From NCBI RefSeq assembly GCF_024868665.1, contig NC_079890.1, positions 36,505,348 to 36,569,347 on the forward strand: a stretch of 64,000 nucleotides of DNA, written 5' to 3'. The notes under the pieces are model-generated. The model was not told where the DNA came from and did no database searches. It saw nothing but the letters and a program-made list of their open reading frames with translations. Positions within the stretch are counted from its first letter, which is position 1. Each line of letters starts with the position of its first letter. Below are positions 11,632 to 37,260 of this stretch, in pieces. A program made the position numbers and the translations under genes. The DNA is from Triplophysa rosa (Eukaryota; Chordata; Actinopteri; Cypriniformes; Nemacheilidae).

Positions 11632-12944
11632 TAGTGTTGCTTTCGTCAACGAAAATTATGACGAAATATGGTCGTCAACGAACCTTTATCACGTGACGAA
11701 AACGAGACGAGACGCAACGTAAATGCTGGTCATGTGACGATGACTATAATTAAATGTACAATGCAATATTGTTGACGAATAAAAACGAGACTAAATGTGG
11801 TTTACAAAATAAAAACTATGCTAAAATGTCTCTTCATTGTCGTTGACCAAAACGAGACGAGACGAAATGTTATAACGTTATTTCGTCTGATGCGGAATCC
11901 TGTTAGTTAAATGTCGTCTGGCTGTTCTGCGTGTCTGAATGAATTATGTGCACAGTTTAACATACAACACGAGTGATGGTCGAGGATTTATCTGCGTCTG
12001 CACTGTATGAGGATATGAACACAAGAACTTCATCTCCAGAGTTGCTCTGAGTTTATTTTACGAGCGTTTACTGTTTGAGTGAAGCTATCGGCAAACACAA
12101 AAACTCAAGCGTCTAACCAAAGACCCGTCAAAATAAAAGTCCTGTTAAATTGAACACTCCGACAAAAAATACTTTAGTGAACTATAATAACTTTAAACCT
12201 CTCTAGCTCCAGTGCTATGTGCAAAAAAAAGTCTGCATTAATTTACTGCATTCTGTATGCTATTACAGGGCACTGAGGGCACTTACTCTTCTCCTGTTGG
12301 TTCTTTGCAATTCTGGCAAATGTAACCTTCCAGTTGACTTGCCAAATCACTTCCATTTGTTTTATTAATAAAGGATATTGGAAGTAAAATCGGTCTGGGT
12401 TATGACAAATGCTACACACAGCGAGAAAAAGAAAATTTGTATAGGAAAAAGATGCATCGAGAATTGTTTTATCATCACATTCGCCGTCTGAATCGTAATC
12501 GAATCGCATCGTGATGTGCCTAGAGATTCCCACCCCTACCGATGGCCGTAAATTCAAATCAGACGTCTTCCATGACTGGAATAAGATAACCTTGTTTGAA
12601 ATGGGTTTGGCTAAAATAAAATTTTGGTTTCGTCTATACTACTAGGTACTTATACTGACTGGGTTACATAGAATTGCATTACTAAAAAGAGACTAAAATA
12701 CAATTTTCATTGACTAAAACTAGACTAAAATGTCATCAGTTTTCGTCGACTAAAACTAGACGAAAATAGTCATGGATAATTCTGACTAAAATAAGACTAA
12801 AATGCTCAGACTTTTAGTCAACTGAAACTTGACTAGACTAAAAAGTGTATGAACGTGACTAAAACTAATAAAAACTAAAATGACAGCTTGACACAAAGAC
12901 TAGACTAAAACTAAAATTAAAACAGGCCGCCAAAAACAACACTA
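11632..12944. mobile_element. hAT-type transposon, 1313 bp
   Basis: Ends are TAGTGTTG... and ...CAACACTA, flanked by a perfect 8-bp duplication, GGAGGTGG (11624-11631 and 12945-12952). Subterminal regions are full of short repeated ACGAAAACGAGACGAGAC and GACTAAAACTAGAC motifs. The interior at about 11890-12240 is related to a repeat in an rpl34 intron (34150-34790). No intact transposase is seen; the 104-aa minus ORF at 12243-12557 is not recognisable. Confidence 0.9.
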
Positions 12945-13849
12945 GGAGGTGGCTGCCGGAGCTGAGAACGGAGGCAGCTTCACACTTAGGTCGGCTCCTT
13001 GGGCAAGGGCAAATGGAAGGTCTGGAGGGGAGGCAGCCTCACGCTAGAGTTCGACGGAGGGGCAGCAGGCCATGGGCAGGGCAGGGGATTAAAGGAGGAG
13101 GAAGGGAAGGGCTAAAGATAGGTCTGTGCCGCTGGTGGAGGCATGCTCGGGCTGCTGAGGTGGCTTGTGCTGGGAAGGTTGCGGTGATGGGCTCGGCTGG
13201 GTGGAGAAGCGGTCGGGGGCCGGAGTCTGGGGCGCTGCCCGGACTTGCCGATGGCCCGCTACTGCAGCCTGATGACCGTAGGCCCGCTACTGCAGCCTGA
13301 CGACCGTAGGCCCTTTCTCGTGAGGGCAGGGCTTTGATCAGGACGTGGTTGTGATCAAATGTAGTCTCGTGTAGCCGGAACCTGATACTGAAAATCTGGG
13401 GACTTGTTCACTTTCTGGCCGGGGACCGCCCAAGAGCCCATATGACTGGCAGGTATGCGATGATGTTTAGTTTCGCATGACAAAGTTTGTGAGCATAGAA
13501 ATGTCACTGCAAAACAGACCTTGTGCGTTCACTGAAGTTTCAAAGATTCAAAAATGACCATTACGAGTTTACATGGATCGCGATGAAGTCTTGTGATACC
13601 TGTCCTTGCAGATGGAGTATAGCCAGCGTGTGCATTATGCCTAGCTGTATGAACAGGAACGGCACGCTATGTAGAAAACGTATGCTGCTGGATGATACAG
13701 ACAGATTTTAGTAAACCAGCAGTTATATTTACTAATCTCCAGAAGCTTGCGTTCGGAAGTGCCCCCGTGCTGGCCACCGATATCTCACGCTTGAGTGCAG
13801 CAACGCGGGGTGACAGAGGATAAAGCTGTTGCATGACTAATAATCCGAT

Positions 13850-14417
13850 GTTTGAGTAAAGTTATTTGGTTGTTATGTCATAAAGAGAATGAACATCGGT
13901 CACTTTAAGAGTTATGTTAAATAGGAAGTGACGTTGACGCTGTAATGTAAGGAACACAGTTGAGGAAATAAAAAAAGTTGTTGTTGCAGTTGTTGAATAA
14001 AGAAGAAAGGAAAGTTCGTCTTTTCAGACAGAACAATTGGCGACGAGGATGGCTGATGATGTCCCCATGCTGTCGTTATCTCCCCCGAACCCTTTTTTGC
14101 CCCATCCTGGCGAGCCTACGATCCCATGGGAACAATGGAAAACGTCCTTTGAAACATACCTGTTGGCAATGGGCCTCGACGCTGTCCTGACAAAGCGGAA
14201 AATGGCCATACTTCTTCACTGTCTTGGCGCCGAAGGACAGCATGTCTTTCGCACGCTCTGAGACGCGGATAATGACGCTGCTGCGATGACATTGTTGGAT
14301 CGCCACTTTGAGAAAAAGCAGAGTCTTCTGCTGAAACGGCTGCAGTTCCGACTGCGCAGACAGCGCGCTGGTGAGTCGATTGCTCAATATGTTGAACCAA
14401 ATGAAACAATAATATAG
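13850..14417 (+). mobile_element. 5' fragment of a Ty3/Gypsy retrotransposon (LTR end, primer-binding site, gag start)
   Basis: An LTR-like end with AATAAA (13996-14001) finishes in CA and is followed by a primer-binding-site-like TGGCGACGAGGAT at 14038-14050. A gag-like reading frame starts at 14049; its first 70 codons contain the PWEQWKTSFETYLLAMGL segment seen in fish Gypsy gag proteins. An in-frame TGA at 14259-14261 interrupts it. The frame then stays open to a TAG at 14415-14417, just past where similarity is lost. Protease, reverse transcriptase, integrase and the 3' LTR are absent. The left LTR boundary is uncertain. Confidence 0.7.
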
Positions 14418-14990
14418 TATATTGCAGCATTTACTGTAGTAAACTGAAGCATACTGTATATTACAGTAATATATACTGTAGTGTATTTACTATAGTAGGA
14501 TTTAAAAGCACTTAAGGAAATCAACCATGATTTTATCATAGTGTAAGTGTAGAAACCATGTTTTTTTGGCAGATTTGTTTGACCACAGTTCCACTACAAA
14601 AACCATGGTTAACTCTGGTTGTACTGAAGCAACACCATGGTTAAATTGTAGGGGTGTGACGAGATCCGATAAGTCTCAAGGATACAATTTCCTTACGCAA
14701 TTGGCATGATGGAGTGATGGGCTCGAAATTGCGACCATTTTAGTCGCATATGCTCCCTAAATTTAACCTGTGCGACCTCAAAATATATTTGGGAGCATTT
14801 GTGTGAGTGCACATTTTGTTGTGGTGTGACCTGTTTTCATTACTGTACAGAACACGCTAATAACTGCACAAAGTATGTGCGTGCCGTGCTGTGAGCTACA
14901 GTAACCGCCCGGCCATTCATAGACAATGTGATTTTCCATCCCGCGGTGCTACTTTCCCACCGTTTTTCTGTGTAAACGCGCTAGATGGAC
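14418..14990. repeat. Mixed short repeats (ACTGTAGTA / CCATGG palindromes and a TTTAGTCGCATATGC block)
   Basis: The stretch contains repeated TACTGTAGT and CCATGGTTAA motifs and then a segment with inverted GCGAC...GTCGC words. It looks like fragments of MITE-type repeats; boundaries cannot be fixed by eye. Confidence 0.4.
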
Positions 14991-15008
14991 GGGTTTCAAC
15001 CGGGTTTC

Positions 15009-15190
15009 AAAATTATTATTATTATTTTTTTTTTTTTTAGATTATTTTATTTATCATTTCCTTTTATTTTACATTTATTTATTTATGCGTTTATTTATTT
15101 TTATATTTATTTATTAACGCATGTATTTATTTCCACTTTTAGTTATTTATTCTTGAATTTATTCTTACTTTTCTGTGTCTTGTATAATAA
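15009..15190. repeat. AT-rich (TTTA)n tract
   Basis: Imperfect TTTA/TTAT repeats preceded by a poly(T) run. Together with 15690-16170 it frames a short coding-like relic. Confidence 0.85.
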
Positions 15191-15208
15191 TTAGATGGTT
15201 GGTCTAGC

Positions 15209-15237
15209 CTTCAATCTACGTTCAGCGTAGATTGAAG
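15209..15237. repeat. Perfect 12-bp hairpin
   Basis: Arms CTTCAATCTACG (15209-15220) and CGTAGATTGAAG (15226-15237) are separated by 5 bases. They may be an internal end of the surrounding repeat. Confidence 0.8.
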
Positions 15238-15319
15238 CGTTTGATCGATTACTCTTGACTTGTTTTGGACTAACGTCACGTCACTCACTGATCGTTTGCT
15301 TCGTGTATAACGTTTAACT

Positions 15320-15549
15320 ATGGCAGGCGCACAATTAGCTAGAGAGTTAGTCATTTAGCCAATGAAGTCGATAACCATGCATCAAATGACTATGTGTCAT
15401 TTAGATTACATGCGCTTATTGATGTTTTATTACAGATTGACGGCGAGATAAATGACGAAGTTCTTCCTCAGTTGTTAGCCTCTTTGCAGCACATTCAACA
15501 TCTGTGCGAGTCACAGGGTGCTATGGTGGTGTTACGGTTCAACTGGTGA
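15320..15549 (+). pseudogene. Short transposon-ORF relic with a frameshift
   Basis: Reading begins with ATG at 15320 (MAGAQLARELV) and must shift frame near 15350 to continue through a well-formed helical segment (HALIDVLLQIDGEINDEV...) to a TGA at 15547-15549. I connect it loosely with the N-terminal helices of integrase-type proteins carried by fish transposons, but this is from memory and weak. It sits between two TTTA-rich tracts. Confidence 0.35.
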
Positions 15550-15689
15550 AAATCTAAAAATTAAAATAAATAAAAAATGGACACAAAAAATTATAAATCA
15601 ATTTAAAAAATGAAAAAAAAAGTTAAAGCTAAGATCAATAATAGCTAAAACGAATTATTTTGTTTTATCAAACCATTCATTCCTTTATT

Positions 15690-16170
15690 TATTCATATTA
15701 TTACATTTATTCGTTTATATATTTATACATTTATTTGTTTATTTATCATTTTTGCAGGTTTAGTCCTCCATAGCCATCTGCACTTCGCGCTACTCAAACG
15801 CAGTAACGTGACGTCATGTGCAAACAACCTATCCTGCATTGAGAAGAACAGCCTAACTTATTAACATACGGACACAGAAATACAGATATAAATAAATTTA
15901 TATTATTACAAAAATGGTACAAAGTTGATATTTTTGACAGATTTATTTATTTACACATTTATGTATTAATTTACTTATTGATTTAATTATTTATACATTT
16001 CTGCATGTATTTATTTATTTATTTCAGCGTGAAATTATTTATTTCTGCATTTATGCATGTATTTATTTATTTCTGCGTGAAATTATTTATTTCTGCGTTT
16101 ATGCACGTATTTATTTATTTCTGCATTTATGCATGTATCTATTCATTCATTCATTTATTTATACTTAAGT
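15690..16170. repeat. AT-rich TTTATTTATTT tract with GCGTGAAATTATTTATTTCT minisatellite
   Basis: Imperfect TTTA repeats. In 16010-16140 a ~35-50 bp unit containing TTTCTGCGTGAAATTATTT and TTTATGCATGTATTTATTT is repeated. It ends about 140 bp before the etnppl TATA box. Confidence 0.85.
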
Positions 16171-16308
16171 CATTTTTCGTCCTCCATAAACTACAACCAT
16201 AAACGTGAAACTAAAACACTCCCTCTCCGCGTGTGCGTGTGTGTGCGTGTGTGCTCTCGTTCTCTTGGCTCGCTCCCTCTCAAAACACGTGCACGCGCAC
16301 ATTTACTG

Positions 16309-16318
16309 TATATAAATA
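16309..16318 (+). promoter_or_regulatory. etnppl: TATA box of etnppl
   Basis: TATATAAATA lies 104-113 bases before the start codon and just after a CACGTG E-box-like word (16287-16292). Transcription would start around 16340. A TATA promoter suits the inducible, tissue-restricted expression known for mammalian ETNPPL (liver, astrocytes); regulation here is inference. Confidence 0.65.
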
Positions 16319-16421
16319 GAGTGGACAGCTCCTGCGCGCGCGCACGCACGCATCAGCACTTCTCTCTCCAGCTCAAGTATCACAGATAAACGTCTGTGAG
16401 CGCATAAACACACAGTGAGAA

Positions 16422-26414
<9,993 letters not shown>

Positions 26415-26636
26415 CGCACCACCTGCAGATACAACATCTGAGAGCTTCTTTTAACCGCACACTATTTAATTGTGTCCTTGATGATTTGTAACATTTTTCC
26501 ATGTTTTAATGGATCTGAATGAGCATTGTAAGTTTACCTTGCCATAGATATTTTAGTTGGTGCCGGTCAGAGCTGCATCTGTGGCTTTTATGATATTTTA
26601 AATGATCTAAATGAAATAGAACTACCCAATGTTAGC

Positions 26637-26642
26637 AATAAA
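26637..26642 (+). terminator. etnppl: AATAAA polyadenylation signal of etnppl
   Basis: The canonical signal lies 223 bases after the proposed stop codon, giving a compact 3' UTR. Confidence 0.65.
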
Positions 26643-26749
26643 GACTTTTACACATCTGCTTCATTGAAAATGACTAATAAGGACACATAACATTATGGTT
26701 ATTTCGCGTATTTGTTGGCCAGTGACTTAAGCTGCTTGGTTATATAGAC

Positions 26750-27048
26750 CAGTGGTTCTCAAACTTTTTCGTTGTAAGTCCCCCTTTGTGTTAAGTGCAT
26801 CGCTTTGTGGCCCCCCCATATAAAGACGTATAATCTTAAACTTAGTTTTTTAATTAAACCAAAAACATTCAGTTATACAATGCTGGAACCTCAATTCTTT
26901 TGGTTGGTGGTGTCATTTTTCTGATGTTTGATTGCATAAAATCTATGATAAATTTCTATATTGCATAAAATGCCACAAAATCTGTGGCCCCCCTGGATCC
27001 ATCTTGGGGCCCCCCAGGGGGCCACGGCCCCCAGTTTGAGAACCACTG
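26750..27048 (-). mobile_element. 299-bp hAT MITE downstream of etnppl
   Basis: Ends are CAGTGGTTCTCAAACTTT and CAGTTTGAGAACCACTG, with a perfect 8-bp duplication, ATATAGAC (26742-26749 and 27049-27056). It is the inverted, nearly identical sister of 17792-18090 and starts about 110 bp after the etnppl poly(A) signal. Confidence 0.92.
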
Positions 27049-27337
27049 ATATAGACGACAGGCCATGATTTAAACATAACCATAACATGTTAGGTGTACC
27101 TTGAACACCACTTGTTTTGCAACAGGCTGTTCAAGTGTACACATACCTGAGCAAACGCACAGTCAGCATGTTCTAATGGTGTCTGCCACAAAAAAAAGTA
27201 CTAGAGAATCACTCTCATGTCTGATAGTAATGGGGTGGAAAATGCCCTCCGGATAAAAGGCAAGGTGGAAAAACAAGCTGACATGGAAAAAAAAAATATT
27301 TATTACAATATTCATTTAAAATCAAACAAATGCCCTT

Positions 27338-27995
27338 TACTACTGAAAAAACTAAGAGAACATTTTAAAATTATTTTCAGTTTTCTGAATTTACTATTTA
27401 TAGGTGTGTGTTTTGGTAAATTGATCTTTTTTCTCCCAAATTTCAAATAAAAACATTGTTTCAAAAACATTTATTTGCAGAAAATGAAAACTGGAGAAAC
27501 AGGTGAAAATAACACAAAAGACGCTCTGTATTTTTCCCGACCTCAAATGTATTCTACATGTATTTAGGAAAAGTTCAAAAACTTGCAAGTTAAGACGAAA
27601 AAAATGAGGGCCCGGTGGCATAAGACTAGTCTTACAAGTTAGTCACCTAATTTGTTTCTTCAAGACTGGTCATAACTTCTTCAAGTCAGTTACATAAAAA
27701 GGTAGATTGGTTTTATTAAAATAAGAAAAGTAAGAATGATTAGTCCTAACTAATCGCTGTCCGTGAGAATAGCTGTTAAGACACAGTGCTATGTTTATGC
27801 AACGGCCCCTGGATTTCTTTCAATTCGCATGCGTCTCGTCATGCTGTCAGTGTTTCACATTGCTGTCGGGTGACTTTATGTCACTCCTGAGGTTTGATTT
27901 AGTTGAAATTCAACAGACACTGAACTGGAATGACCCCAATACATCTGGAAATGGTGATTAAATGAAAAAAATGTTCTCTGTTTTCCACGGCTGTA
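27338..27995 (-). mobile_element. Second Tc1/mariner-type relic, with a nested insertion
   Basis: Words shared with 2396-2913 include CTCCCAAATTTCAAATAAAA, ACATGTATTTAGGAAAA and GTCACTCCTGAGGTTTGATT, in the same order. The right end (CACGGCTGTA) is preserved and the left end is worn. It is split by the element at 27608-27810. Confidence 0.6.
27608..27810. mobile_element. ~203-bp MITE nested in the Tc1 relic
   Basis: It starts GGGCCCGGTGGCATAAGACT and ends TTTATGCAACGGCCCC, imperfect inverted ends, and interrupts sequence that is continuous in the related copy at 2396-2913. The target duplication is not clear. Confidence 0.6.
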
Positions 27996-28318
27996 TTATT
28001 GGGTCTTAATTAGGTTAACAAAAAGCTTTTGTATATTTTGTATCTTACGAGTTCGTACTTGAAACTAAAAAAGGTGAGCTTTAGCATAAGCACCAGCGGT
28101 TTTTTTTTTGTTCAATGCAAACACAGTTTGATGTGGTTGCTAGGCCCAGCTTGGCTCACCTCTTCAATTTATTTAATTCTGCCCGCTAGTGTTTGAAATC
28201 ATCAACTTCTGAAGTTAGCTCGACCAAATGTAGCATTTGAACTTTTTTAACTTGATGACGCAAGTAAATCTTGAAAAAATAAAAAACCCAAGCCTCACTG
28301 TAGTGGAAAGTACATTTG

Positions 28319-28324
28319 TTTATT
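28319..28324 (-). terminator. ostc: AATAAA polyadenylation signal of ostc
   Basis: Read on the minus strand, AATAAA lies about 450 bases past the stop codon; poly(A) addition would be near 28300. Confidence 0.55.
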
Positions 28325-28771
28325 ATAAAAAAACTGCACACCAACCGCTCACACATTTTAAGGCCTTCTCACTAGTCAAGCTGTCAACTAAAACTGTTTA
28401 AGGATTTTCCCAAAATGTGTCGTCATGGCCCTCTTTGTATACAGTCTGACATTTTATATTAAGAGCATCATTATAATTTAACTTCTCCCTCCCAGTTCAT
28501 ATTGCATTCTGTAAACGTAATTGCTACTCAGCAACACAGCAAATTTTGATCATGTTCATAAACCAGTAACTCAAGAGTTGCATGTCCCTCACAAAAACAC
28601 ACACTATTACAAACACAAAAGGATGAGTAATTCTGGGGTTGGGCATCAGACCGATATAATAACAGACTGTAGTCCTTGGCACTAAAACAGGGTTTTGTGA
28701 TGCGGTCTCTCCCGTCTCTGCTCGTGCCATGGGCCATATTGAAGGTGTTGATGGGAGATGTTGATGTAGCA

Positions 28772-30920
<2,149 letters not shown>

Positions 30921-31020
30921 GATTTGATTCAGTGCAGCCTGTCTCCGTAGTTCTCTCCCCGGTTAATGCATACGTCACACTGCCCGTAGAGCGACGTGTA
31001 CAGGAAGCGACTCTCTAAAG

Positions 31021-32290
31021 CAGGGTTATTCAATTCAAGTTCCAAGAGGTCCGGTCTTTATATTTTCTTCCAAACGGAGGTCCGGACACTATTTTTTTAT
31101 TATCAATTTAGCCCACAAAAGATATGATCTTTTATCAGGACATTTATTTTATATTTTGATATCCACAGTATGTATGTATTGTAGGCTCTGTGGCTTTAGG
31201 GGAATGCCCTCTTAATAGAAGTCTGAGAATTAACATTTGTAAATAAAAAAACTACCGACAACATACAAACAACAAATGTAAAGTAACAATTAAAATGCTC
31301 AAATCATAAACCGAAAACTTATTTACTTACTAAATTAGCCGATAATTTCCCAATTAGAACGTTGTTCATTACAAAATGTGACCCTGCTTGTGAAAACCCA
31401 GCAAAAGTTTTTTTTACTGTTTTCTACATAAAATCATCCTACAGAATATTCTGTGAAAATATAACAACAATACCTTCAATATTGATTGAGTAATGCCAAT
31501 CTTAGTTAAATTAATGCTTGAAATTGATCTTTGATGCTTGTAATCTAATAATTAATTCGATTATGAGACTTTAGTCTGGGTTTCACAGGGTCACAAATGT
31601 TTACATGCTGATCAATAATGCTAATGATAAATGTGGATAAAAACATTCTGGTTCATAAAATATCACAAATCTGGTCGAAGGGTTGGAGACATACAGTATA
31701 GCAAACAGTAAACAGACTGACAGCTACAAATACTTTAAAATTTCTGCAGTTTGTTTACTGTTGTGAGAGTAATAGAATATTACAAAAATTCTAGATATGG
31801 GACATAATGGGATATTAGAAAAACAGCAGTATGACCTTATTATTGTTTTTGATTTAAAACCCCTAATTTTATTTTATAATAATAAATTAAATCCTTTGTG
31901 CATTATTTATACTTGCATGTATATTTCCTTATTTATTTTGGACTTTTGTTAATCAAAGCATTATAAAACGTGCATTAAAAAAGTGAAAAAAATAACTTTA
32001 TGTACCGTACATTAATAAATATGTATATTTCTATTTTCTTGTCTTTTTTATAGGGAAATACCCCAACCACCCTGAATATGCAGTATTTTATGGGTGAAGT
32101 GTGTGGTGGTGGACACCCAAAAACCACAAGGTATTCATTTACAATATTTTCCCCTTAAGTAAACGAACAGTACTTTTAAAAAAATATTTAAAATTATCAT
32201 ACCCATATTTAGTAATGTAAAGATTTGAGTAATTGTACTTTATTATTATACTTAAGCCAGAGCTTTTCAAACTTCAGAGGGCCTTTATAA
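31021..32290. other. Intergenic DNA between ostc and rpl34 with hAT-like fragments
   Basis: It begins with a hAT-like terminus, CAGGGTTATTCAATTCAAGT (31022-31041), but no matching right end was found. The remainder to rpl34 (33245) is AT-rich with no gene seen. Confidence 0.4.
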
Positions 32291-33288
32291 ACATAACATA
32301 AGCTTATGATTACTGTATACTTCTACATGAATGCTATACAGTATTCACGTGGGCTACCACAAAAACTGCCAATCATATTCTGGTGAAGACAAGGTTAAAA
32401 GACGATAATAAAATATATTGTATTTGTAATCTGTTATCAAGACAACAAACATAATTCGTGACACCTGAAAAAAAAAATTTTTTTTCCATTTAGGCAAGTG
32501 TTCACCATTGGATAAAATGTGTTGAAAAATTCTAGGGCCTGCACTGTTTCCCAACCCACCCACCTTACAGTACAGACCCTACTCCTAACTCTTAGTAAGA
32601 GCCTGGGAGGAACTGAAGACCACCTGGCTGCCCTTCATCTGGTATGTCCAACACTAATCAATAATTAAACTAATGTGAAACGAGCGGAGTTCAATGAGAA
32701 ACTGTACCAAACAATTCTGTTTTTATTTCTGAAGTCTCACTTTCTTTCAATGCAAACGCCCTATAAGCAATTAAATGTTATTTTAAGTCGTAGATTTCTA
32801 CGATTCAGTAACTTCATGTTTGTTTTAGTAGGCTGTATTAGTTATCTGCTTTGATTTACAAAATCAGGTTCTTGAACAATTAAACTTAAACTTATAAAGC
32901 CAAGAAAAACGTGTTACTCTAAAATTAAACGTGAATGCGTATTTCACTTGCACATAAACTTTTGATACTGATTTGAGCATATTTTTGTCTAGTTTCATTT
33001 GTACCTTTTGTGGCACTTAGAAGCAAACTTTGAATTAGCGTTTTTTTTTTTATACCAAAATAAAGATACTTTGAATATTTAGTTCAACCCTCAAAACGGT
33101 TGGTTTAAATAAATAGGATTAATATTAGTAGAGATAGCATAGCTGTTTTAATGTAGCACCCAATAAAACTGGGGACACCAAGTATCACACAGTGAGTTTC
33201 ATCACCTGCTTTTCAAATGAGGGAAATATGCACAGGAAAGACATGTCAGTGGTTTCCAGATGTTTATTTTATACAGTACAAATCCACA

Positions 33289-35826
<2,538 letters not shown>

Positions 35827-36260
35827 CTTGACCTGAAAAATAAAGATTTGGAATCATTTCTGCACACGAGCGTTTAGCTCGAGCCTACTAGCACTGCCAA
35901 TTTAGCCCATATGATACATACGTACAAACACCGGTAAAATATTATTTTAAATCACATCACCGGGTCAATTACACAAATGTATTCGTGTTACACATTCAAT
36001 CCTCTTGTAATGTAATGTAATAACATTTTAAGATAGAAACGCGACACGTTCATGTTGACGCAAAAGACAACTTCATAGTCTCAGCTCAAGCTGCAACGAA
36101 ATGTTTTTTGTACCCAAACTGACCTAATATCGCAATGATTTGCACTGCAAGACTTTAAACTACATGTATAGGACTAAATCTCGTATGTTTTATCTTTTAG
36201 AACGACAGATTATAATGGATGTTTTAGACATTTTTTCAGGGGAAAAATAATCCGCCATAC

Positions 36261-36288
36261 CTGCTATCACTGCAGACGGAAGAGGAGG
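36261..36288 (-). other. rpl34: rpl34 leader exon with 5'TOP-like start
   Basis: On the minus strand the pyrimidine run CCTCTTCC is followed by GTCTGCAGTGATAGCAG and a splice donor GTATGG (36255-36260). Vertebrate ribosomal protein mRNAs start at a C in such a tract, which places growth-dependent (mTOR/LARP1) control on translation. The exact start base is inferred. Confidence 0.6.
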
Positions 36289-36289
36289 G

Positions 36290-37260
36290 ACCAACGCCGG
36301 GTGAGAGTTCAAAGTACTGCCTGCGTCGGAAATTAAATGCAAAATAAAAGCCGTTGCATTTAAAATGTGTTTTGTGTATGTAGTTTAGAACAATTTACAC
36401 AAAAAACTCATTTATAGCTAATAAATAGCTATATATCTATATTTAAAAATACTCAACAATACTTTTATTATAATATTTCAAATAATACTTTAGTATTATC
36501 TAAAAAAAAGAACGACACTTTACATTAACTACATAAGTTAAATATCAAGATCAGTTAGTTAAGTATCAGTATCAGTATCAGTAAGCAACCCTTTTACTGC
36601 ATTTGTAAATTAATAATCTTGTAATTTACAGATTAAACGATTTGAAAAGGGACCTTAATTGACTGCTGGGCAAATGCGTTGCCTGAGTAATATTAATGAG
36701 TCAAGCTCGTCGTTTTTAATAGTTCCTAAAACAAACAACAAAAACAAAATATTTAAACAAATATTTAATACAAATGGGAAAAAAATGTAGCCACCGAGTT
36801 AGAAAGGTGCGGTTCACCTCTTTACCGTCAGGTGGAGACAAATACTCATGAATCAATCGCGATGAAATCAGAGAACAGCCAAACTTTGAACTTTTCTAAA
36901 TACATTTTGTGAATAGGTATATTGTGCAGTGTGCCTGTATGCAGTTTCAACAGTAACTATAACGCAGTGTTTCTTGCTGTAGTTTTTGTGACCCGGTGAG
37001 CTGTAAATCAGGGTTTACAGACACGCCTGGTTCACGGCTACAGGGGTCATGCAGGTAAAGCAGCGAATCACATTCTATATACACCTGGGTTCACGGTGGT
37101 CATGCCGTCACGTGATCACTGTTATGCGTGGAATGCATTAATGCACACCGGTCACTGGAGCAGTTGACCCCATTGGAAAAGGTCATATGCTGTGAGCAAA
37201 GGCCACTGTCCCCACCCTTGTCACAGTTATTTTTAAGGTTAATTCGTGTAAAGACAAATA
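36290..37260. other. Intergenic DNA between rpl34 and senp8, first part
   Basis: AT-rich upstream sequence of rpl34. No gene or clear repeat was seen. Confidence 0.5.

Larger units (their letters stand above)
8714..13400 (-). pseudogene. Old minus-strand coding-like repetitive element, interrupted by two hAT insertions
   Basis: Three blocks (8714-10015, 11067-11631 and 12945-13400) share GC-rich, coding-like minus-strand sequence rich in Pro, Ser, Ala and Thr. They become adjacent if the two hAT elements between them are removed. At the low-coordinate end, minus-strand reading passes a stop (near 8856), then an AATAAA near 8736-8741 and a GAGTTGAGTTGA-type tail, as in the 3' end of a non-LTR retroposon or processed gene. 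Internal tandem repeats of 84 bp and about 195 bp are present. Open stretches include 124 aa at 8875-9249 and 94 aa at 11114-11398, but frames shift between segments. I do not recognise the protein; a LINE ORF or transposon-derived gene is a guess. Confidence 0.4.
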
